Assembly (NCBI GenBank): GCA_951812535.1
Contig: CATOSK010000002.1
Location: 1 to 64,000, forward strand
From: an uncultured Dehalococcoidia bacterium
Lineage (GTDB): Bacteria; Chloroflexota; Dehalococcoidia; Lucifugimonadales; UBA3495
Direction of reading: 5' to 3'
Length of the DNA stretch: 64,000 nt
In this document: positions 59,220 to 64,000 of the stretch, one piece after another
Layout: every line of letters starts with the position of its first letter
How positions within the stretch are numbered: the stretch's first letter is position 1
The notes under the pieces: model-generated
The model's database searches: none
The model's input: only the letters and a program-made list of their open reading frames with translations
Told to the model about the DNA's origin: nothing
Made by a program: the position numbers and the translations under genes

Positions 59220-59282
59220 GGAGGGAGGCGAAGGGATCGAGGCGAACTTGATGTGGTTGCCCTGGACCTGCCCGGAGGTCAC

Positions 59283-61019
59283 CTAACCGGCCAGACCTTC
59301 CATCTCGCCCTGGCGGCCCTGGGGACGCCGCACCCGCTGGGCCGCCTGGTACGATCCCTGCCTCGGAGGCAGGTCAAACCCCGGCCCGGTCAGCATCTCC
59401 TCCACCGTCCGCAGCTGGATCCTGGGATACTCCCGCTGCCACAGGTCCGAATGGAACAGCCCCCCGCTGGCCGCTTCCGCCCGCATATCCCGCGTCGGAG
59501 GGTCCAGGGATATGAACAGGCCCAGCGCAGCCTGCTCCCGCTCCACCACGCCCTTCAGGTCCCGCACCTGGGGCGACGACACCCGTCCGCCCTTCACCTG
59601 GACGACTATCTTGTGGGTAGACCGGCGGGGGCCGTCGATGAAGTAGAGCAGCCCGTCAATCCCCCGGTCCGCGCCCCGCCGCTGCTCGGACTGGGGCTGG
59701 GCTTCAAGGAGCGACACCGCCCAGAACTGGAACTGGAAGGGGTCCTGCTCCCACAATGCCCGGGCGCTGCCGGCGTCCTGCGGCTCCCCCACCACCGCGT
59801 AATCCCGCCCCGGCTCCAGCTCGAAGGCCGTCCTCAGCCGGTTCTTCATCAGCGCGACGGCCAAGTGGGTGATGTCGATGCCCAGCCACTGCCGCCCCAG
59901 CTTCTGCGCCGCCGCCACCGCCGTCCCGCAGCCGCAGAAGGGGTCCAGCACCACGTCCCCCTCGTTGGACGACGCCCGGATAATCCGCTCCAATAGCCCT
60001 TCCGGTTTTTGTGTCGGATAGCCTAGCCGTTCCTCGCCGCGCTCGAGCCACTTAACGTCTTCGTCGATATTTTCTTGTGTTTGGTACAAAGTGCCGTTTG
60101 TGTAGGGTTGGTAAGCCCAAACATCTTGGTAAGCAACTCCGTCAGTCACGTATTGCTTGTATTTTGGCTGCCCAGCACCGTCCCTCGGGATATAAATTGC
60201 ACCGTTTTCGTCCAGGAAGTCGAGCACATCCTGAGTATTCCAGTCCACTGCTTCCGAAGGCAACATATTCCTGAGCGATCGCGGTATAGCCCAATGGCGC
60301 CCTACTGTGGTTGGATCAAACCCTCGCCAAGGTTGTCCACTGGATCCCGTGCGAGTCCCGGGTCCCGTCAACATATTTGTCCTAAAACGGCCCCTCTCAT
60401 CCTCGGAAGTGAACCAGTCGTGGACATACCCGCGCATTAAGGGCCTCAAGCCAGGGTCAAAGAATAAGTTGTTACTCTTGGAATAAAACAAAATGGTGTC
60501 ATGCACAGGGCCATACTGTTTGGTCACCTTGTTGTGTGCATTGCTGCGTTTCCAAACGATTTCGCTTCTGAAGTTTTGTTTCCCAAACACCGCATCCAGC
60601 AGAATCTTCAGGTAGTGGCTGGCCGTGGGGTCGCAGTGCAGGTAGAGGCTGCCGGTCGGCTTCAGGACCCGGTGCAGCTCCACCAGCCGGGGCGCCATCA
60701 TCACCAGGTAGGCCATCATGGCGTTGCGGCCGATGAATCCCCGGAAGGCCGACACCATATCCTTGACCGCCGCCGGCACCGCCGGATTCTCGATGATGTC
60801 CAGCTCGTAGGTCGCCTCCGTCTCCTGGGTCCACTCCCAGGTATCCGTGAAGGCCTTTATCTGGGCCGGCGACTCCTCGCCCGACTTTTCCCGGAACAGG
60901 ACGTTGTAGGAGGCGTTGGAGTTGAAGGGCGGGTCCAGGTAGACCAGGTCCACGGAGGTGTCGGGGATATGCTCCCGCAGGACGCTGAGGTTGTCGCCGT
61001 AGAAGAGGGTGTTAGTCAT
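59283..61019 (-). CDS. DNA methyltransferase fused to Mrr-like nuclease domain
   Basis: This 578-residue protein has a beta-class amino-methyltransferase order: catalytic DPPF (29-32, [13 protein letters not shown]) first and the AdoMet motif DPFCGCGT (about 358-365) later. A target-recognition region of about 143-333 lies between. The C-terminal part has an Mrr/PD-(D/E)xK core: [11 protein letters not shown] (Asp near 453) and [13 protein letters not shown] (Gln-Val-Lys near 471-473), so modification and cleavage may lie in one chain. The ATG at 61019 overlaps the stop of the HigA/ImmA gene (ATGACTAA). The middle is visibly more AT-rich than the ends. Could also be a stand-alone methylase with a vestigial nuclease. 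Confidence 0.88.
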   Translation of the reverse strand: MTNTLFYGDNLSVLREHIPDTSVDLVYLDPPFNSNASYNVLFREKSGEESPAQIKAFTDTWEWTQETEATYELDIIENPAVPAAVKDMVSAFRGFIGRNAMMAYLVMMAPRLVELHRVLKPTGSLYLHCDPTASHYLKILLDAVFGKQNFRSEIVWKRSNAHNKVTKQYGPVHDTILFYSKSNNLFFDPGLRPLMRGYVHDWFTSEDERGRFRTNMLTGPGTRTGSSGQPWRGFDPTTVGRHWAIPRSLRNMLPSEAVDWNTQDVLDFLDENGAIYIPRDGAGQPKYKQYVTDGVAYQDVWAYQPYTNGTLYQTQENIDEDVKWLERGEERLGYPTQKPEGLLERIIRASSNEGDVVLDPFCGCGTAVAAAQKLGRQWLGIDITHLAVALMKNRLRTAFELEPGRDYAVVGEPQDAGSARALWEQDPFQFQFWAVSLLEAQPQSEQRRGADRGIDGLLYFIDGPRRSTHKIVVQVKGGRVSSPQVRDLKGVVEREQAALGLFISLDPPTRDMRAEAASGGLFHSDLWQREYPRIQLRTVEEMLTGPGFDLPPRQGSYQAAQRVRRPQGRQGEMEGLAG

Positions 61020-61947
61020 GGGGGGCCAAAAGAAAGTCATCTACCCAGGCGTTGGCCTCGGCATCCTCCGGGATTGCCGCTGTCTTCCCCTGCCTGCCGG
61101 GCAAGTCAATGAAAATACCCTTCTTATCGTGTAAAAGAATGTGGGCCGCTTCGTGAAAGAAGCAGCCCCACAGGGCGTCCTCCGTGTCGTGGCGGGCGCT
61201 AAGTTGTATGACCGCTCTTTCCGGTGAAAACCACCACGCTGCCGCATTGACCTCCAATCCGGCCAGCGGTTCGCTGAAGACCAGCACGACACCCGCCTGG
61301 TTGCAGAGACGCTGCGCCTCTTGCCGGAAATCTCCTTTCCCCGCAGCCGTCAGGGAACGTATCTCCCGCAGGGATTCCTGGAAAACTCCAGCGTCGTAGT
61401 CCGGGCATTCGGCGTACACCGCCTTGATCTCGCCGAATTGCAGCCAGGTCAACAACGCCGCTTCATCACCGGCGAACGGGTCGGAATGACGGAAGGCGTC
61501 CCTGGCCGTTGCCTCCTTGGCCCGCCACTCCTCCAGCGACCCCACGCCAAAGAAAGTGAGCAGTTGGCAGACCGTGCTGGCCATCGTATCCGATTCCTCA
61601 ATCTCTTCCCGGGCGACCAACTCGTCGACCGGAAATTTCTCGACCCACTCGGCGTATTGCGGGGATGTCTCCATTAACTCAAGCTGGGCCAAGCGCAGGC
61701 GGTAATTGGACTCCATGCGCAGCCAGAAGTCAGGATCTCCGCCGGAAACCAAGGCAATTTGTACTGCCGTCTGCGGTCCGAAGGGCGCAGCGCCTGCAAT
61801 GATCTCTTCGATTTCCTTGACCGTACTGGCACACCGCCGGGCGAACTCACCCCGCGAGATTCCCATTAACTCGAGCTCTTCTGCCAGCAGCCAGCCCGGC
61901 GGATTCGCGTAATCCGGATTGAATCGCCGCTTATCAATTCTCATCAT
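61012..61947 (-). CDS. HigA-like HTH protein fused to ImmA/IrrE metallopeptidase domain
   Basis: This 311-residue protein has an N-terminal XRE helix-turn-helix (about 18-75, [20 protein letters not shown], as in HigA antitoxins) and a C-terminal ImmA/IrrE zinc-peptidase domain with HEAAHILLH (His264, Glu265, His268). ImmA proteins cleave repressors in phage and ICE regulation. It follows a HigB-type toxin and its stop overlaps the methyltransferase start. I infer that it is both antitoxin/repressor of the toxin and a regulator of the methyltransferase. The start has AAGAGAA upstream. Confidence 0.85.
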   Translation of the reverse strand: MMRIDKRRFNPDYANPPGWLLAEELELMGISRGEFARRCASTVKEIEEIIAGAAPFGPQTAVQIALVSGGDPDFWLRMESNYRLRLAQLELMETSPQYAEWVEKFPVDELVAREEIEESDTMASTVCQLLTFFGVGSLEEWRAKEATARDAFRHSDPFAGDEAALLTWLQFGEIKAVYAECPDYDAGVFQESLREIRSLTAAGKGDFRQEAQRLCNQAGVVLVFSEPLAGLEVNAAAWWFSPERAVIQLSARHDTEDALWGCFFHEAAHILLHDKKGIFIDLPGRQGKTAAIPEDAEANAWVDDFLLAPHD

Positions 61948-61979
61948 TGCGTTCTCTTGACGGTGTTGTACCGGTATCG

Positions 61980-62315
61980 TTAATGATAGTCAACCACTTC
62001 CAAAATCGCGATAGCCGTGACTTGGCCCGTGTCGATTCCTCCGTCCCGGTTCCGTGGGACGGGACTGTGAGCGGAGCGGAATATGAGGCGATAAGGATGC
62101 ACGAGGTCAGCGGCAAACTGTTCGTCCCGGTTCCCAACCAATTGGTGCATACGCGACCTGGGTTCGCGCAGCCCCTCTGCCAGCGTTCCGGCGGCCCGCA
62201 GCCCGTCAATACGCTGCGTGATTGTTAGAGCCATCCGCCTGCCATACTGCCGTTGCAAAGTCCCATGAGAAGCAAAGACCTGCGCCAACCGCCGGTTGGC
62301 GAAAGTTATTTCCAC
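61980..62315 (-). CDS. HigB-like type II toxin (RelE superfamily)
   Basis: This 111-residue protein reads MEITFANRRLAQVF, QYGRRMALTITQRIDGLRAA, MHQLVGNRDEQFAADLVHPYRLIFRSA and AIAILEVVDYH at its end, a HigB pattern of ribosome-dependent mRNA interferases. It starts at a GTG (62315) and ends 32 bases before the HigA/ImmA gene. Toxin-before-antitoxin order is typical of higBA. Confidence 0.88.
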   Translation of the reverse strand: MEITFANRRLAQVFASHGTLQRQYGRRMALTITQRIDGLRAAGTLAEGLREPRSRMHQLVGNRDEQFAADLVHPYRLIFRSAHSPVPRNRDGGIDTGQVTAIAILEVVDYH

Positions 62316-62391
62316 CCAGCCCGTCCCAACATCGCACTCCGTCCCGCCAGGTTATCATACCGGCCCGGACGCCCTTCAACCCGAAATGGGG

Positions 62392-62790
62392 TCACAACGG
62401 CTGGCGGCCCGGGAAGCCCGCGTCGGTCTCGTGCCAGTAGGCGATGGTTTCCTCCCCGCGCAGCCAGCACAGGTGGACCTCCCGGTCCTCCCGCAGCGAC
62501 GGGAAGTCCACCAGGCCCCGGCCCACGTCGCGCACCAGGATCCCCTCATCGGTTACTTCCTTCAGGTGCTGCTGCAGGTCCCGGGTCAGCCGGTTCACCG
62601 CCTGCTGGCAGGCGTGAATCTCCTCCTCGCTGCTGGAATGCCCGTTGTTGCGGCGGCGGCGCAGCAGCCCGATCAGCTCCTCCTGCCGCACCGCCAGCTC
62701 GTTCCGCACCGGCACCATCACGGCGAACTTTTCCTCCAGCCAGGGCAGCCTGGCAATGGCCTCTTCCAGGGTGTAATAGCGATTCATCAT
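62392..62790 (-). CDS. DUF2203 family protein
   Basis: This 132-residue helical protein starts MMNRYYTLEEAIARLPWLEE and ends in VDFPSLREDREVHLCWLRGE and WHETDAGFPGRQPL, the DUF2203 pattern. Function unknown. Two adjacent ATG codons (62790, 62787) are possible starts; in-frame sequence further upstream has no ribosome binding site. It lies 76 bases upstream of the higB start on the same strand. Confidence 0.85.
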   Translation of the reverse strand: MMNRYYTLEEAIARLPWLEEKFAVMVPVRNELAVRQEELIGLLRRRRNNGHSSSEEEIHACQQAVNRLTRDLQQHLKEVTDEGILVRDVGRGLVDFPSLREDREVHLCWLRGEETIAYWHETDAGFPGRQPL

Positions 62791-62950
62791 AGCGACAACT
62801 ACTTTATCCCAGCCCGCGCCGCCCGCGCAAAGCCGACCGCCATCCAGGGGGTTTGGGGGATGCATTCTCCAAACGGAATCCCGGCGTCCTTAGACGTTGT
62901 GTGGAAACAAGCGGACGCTCCCATGTTGGCTGTGACTCCTGAGGCGGACG

Positions 62951-63012
62951 GGGGTCTGGATTCCCGCCTGCGCGGGAATGACGGGAGAGTTGGCGGGAAT
63001 GACGGGAGGGCA
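62951..63012 (+). repeat. Palindromic repeat family B, single and partial copies
   Basis: GGTCTGGATTCCCGCCTGCG then CGGGAATGACGGGAG, followed by a second partial GGCGGGAATGACGGGAGG. It lies in the divergent gap between DUF2203 and the cupin gene. Confidence 0.7.
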
Positions 63013-63149
63013 AATGGGTATTTCTCACACACCGTCTTAGAACAAACCGAAATTCAGCAAGATGGGGCAGATAAATTTCTCCCCGCCCCGATATGCGGTA
63101 CAATCCCCCAGCACCACCTGATAACATGCCGCTGCCCCGGGAGAAAACC

Positions 63150-63536
63150 ATGCCCATCATCAGCCACTCCCACGCCCCCGAGGTACCCTGGCGTCCCGGG
63201 TACCGCAAGTGGGACGTCGCCGGACACGAGCAGGGCGTAACCAGCACCTTCAGCATCAACACCGCCGAGCCCGGGGCCGGCGCTCCCCTCCATACCCACA
63301 CCATCGACGAGCTCATCGTCATCCTCAAGGGCACCCTCGAGGTCAGTATGGACGGGGAGACGCAGACCGTCGGCGCGGACCACACCGTCGTCATCCCCCC
63401 GGGAGCCGAGCACTCCTTCCGGGTAACCGGCGGCGAGACTGCCGAGCTGTTCGTCTTCTTCCCCGCGCTGGACCCCTACTCCGCCGAGCACACCCACTAC
63501 CTGGAAGGCGCCCGCCCCGAGTCCGTCAGGGACTAG
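63150..63536 (+). CDS. Cupin domain protein
   Basis: This 128-residue single-domain cupin has PLHTHTIDELIVILKGTLEV (motif 1, His-x-His and Glu) and PPGAEHSFRVTGGE (motif 2 His). All usual metal ligands are present, so it may bind Fe, Mn or Ni. The ATG at 63150 follows GGGAGA. It is 6 bases before the tRNA methyltransferase gene and probably co-transcribed. Specific activity unknown. Confidence 0.88.
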   Translation: MPIISHSHAPEVPWRPGYRKWDVAGHEQGVTSTFSINTAEPGAGAPLHTHTIDELIVILKGTLEVSMDGETQTVGADHTVVIPPGAEHSFRVTGGETAELFVFFPALDPYSAEHTHYLEGARPESVRD

Positions 63537-63542
63537 AAAATC

Positions 63543-64000
63543 ATGGGCGGGGCTTCCGGGGACAAGAACCTCTTTGGGGCGGGCGACATGGCCCTGCTGA
63601 TGGACCGCAAGAACCGCCGCTACCTGCAGACCCTATCACCCGGGCAGATCTTCCACAGCCACCTGGGACAGCTCCCCCACGACAGCCTCATTGACGCCAC
63701 CGTCGGCGGCTGGTACCGCACCGACCGGGGCCACGTCTTCCTCGCCGTCCGCCCCACCCTGGGCGACTTCGTCCTGGAGATGCCCCGGGGCCCCCAGATC
63801 ATCTATCCCAAGGACCTGGGCAACATCATCACCCTGGCCGACATCTTCCCCGGCGCCACCGTCGTGGAGGCCGGCCTGGGCTCCGGCTCCCTCACCGCCG
63901 CCCTGCTGCGGGCGGTCGGTAGGCAGGGCAGGGTCATCACCTATGAGATCAACGAGAAGACCGTCGCCAACGCCCGGCGCAACATCGAGAAGGTCACCCC
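63543..64000 (+). CDS. trmI: tRNA (adenine-58-N1)-methyltransferase, 5' part
   Basis: The gene runs off the right edge after about 152 codons. The N-terminal domain reads LLMDRKNRRYLQTL, GQIFHSHLGQLPHDSLID and VLEMPRGPQIIYPKDLGNI, followed by the AdoMet motif VVEAGLGSGSLTAALLRAVG and VITYEINEKTVANARRNI. These are TrmI features; the enzyme makes m1A58 in the T-loop. The ATG lies 6 bases after the cupin stop. Confidence 0.9.
   Translation, partial: MGGASGDKNLFGAGDMALLMDRKNRRYLQTLSPGQIFHSHLGQLPHDSLIDATVGGWYRTDRGHVFLAVRPTLGDFVLEMPRGPQIIYPKDLGNIITLADIFPGATVVEAGLGSGSLTAALLRAVGRQGRVITYEINEKTVANARRNIEKVT

Larger units (their letters stand above)
57679..59282. other. Long repeat-rich intergenic region
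   Basis: No gene is evident in 1.6 kb. In order it holds the upstream region of the nitrate operon, four 53-bp family D copies, a family A copy, repeat C copy 2, a stretch at 58490-58680 with six GGGACAT/GAGACAT-like words, and four 80-bp tandem units bearing family B palindromes. Confidence 0.6.

Noticed and set aside
1..64000. tRNA, rRNA or tmRNA genes
   Set aside because: No cloverleaf with GGTTCGAATCC-like T-arm or conserved rRNA segments was found by eye in the intergenic gaps.

Overview
The window is about 63% G+C bacterial DNA with dense genes and short, repeat-rich intergenic gaps. The gene content suggests Chloroflexota, most likely a Dehalococcoidia/SAR202-like lineage. It includes several luciferase-like flavin or F420 oxidoreductases, SDRs, tandem carboxymuconolactone decarboxylases, a Gfo/Idh/MocA oxidoreductase, YvcK, a bifunctional phosphoglucose/phosphomannose isomerase and a Cys-type CcmE. 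This placement is inferred from family content; there is no rRNA marker. No rRNA, tRNA or CRISPR array was found.

Layout. Positions 1-12400 hold a catabolic region: a broken lactonase at the left edge, two amidases each preceded by a small GatC/AtzG-like protein, a DinB-like protein, three tandem carboxymuconolactone-decarboxylase paralogues, RidA, a seven-bladed lactonase, an alpha/beta hydrolase and an FAD-linked oxidase. Positions 12700-21200 hold a VOC protein, a pentapeptide-repeat protein with a TIR-like end, an MFS exporter, an SDR, and an operon of a Gfo/Idh/MocA oxidoreductase with two LLM oxidoreductases. Positions 21.8-25.6 kb are a transposon graveyard: an IS21 element lies between remnants of two different IS630 elements, all broken by short tandem duplications. 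Positions 25.7-28.7 kb carry ccmABCDE on the minus strand. Positions 28.7-38.6 kb hold redox enzymes, FAH, a type 1 periplasmic-binding-fold protein, FIST, phosphosugar isomerase and YvcK. Positions 39-50.9 kb hold DUF1800, DUF1501, an NHL protein, MoaB, Uma2, HIT, enoyl-CoA hydratase, hydrolase, an LLM oxidoreductase and an Eis-like acetyltransferase. Positions 50.9-57.7 kb carry a minus-strand assimilatory nitrate operon: nitrate reductase, an FAD/BFD electron-transfer protein, ferredoxin-type nitrite reductase and a NarK-type transporter. Positions 59.3-62.3 kb form a small defence-like island in which a HigB-type toxin and a HigA/ImmA protein are translationally coupled to a methyltransferase fused to a nuclease domain. 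The window ends with DUF2203, a cupin and the 5' part of a tRNA m1A58 methyltransferase gene.

The least conventional signals lie outside ordinary genes. (1) A hairpin element (family D) with a conserved apical loop sits directly against the ribosome binding sites of at least three unrelated genes, close to a fourth, and in four 53-bp tandem copies upstream of the nitrate operon. (2) Two neighbouring nitrate genes carry the same in-frame repeat of about 50 bp encoding a shared peptide. (3) At least thirteen tandem micro-duplications of 9-19 bp are packed into the IS elements, and one in-frame example lies in the nitrite reductase gene. (4) Several dispersed intergenic repeat families (called A, B, C and F here) recur, and some form the 3' ends of genes.
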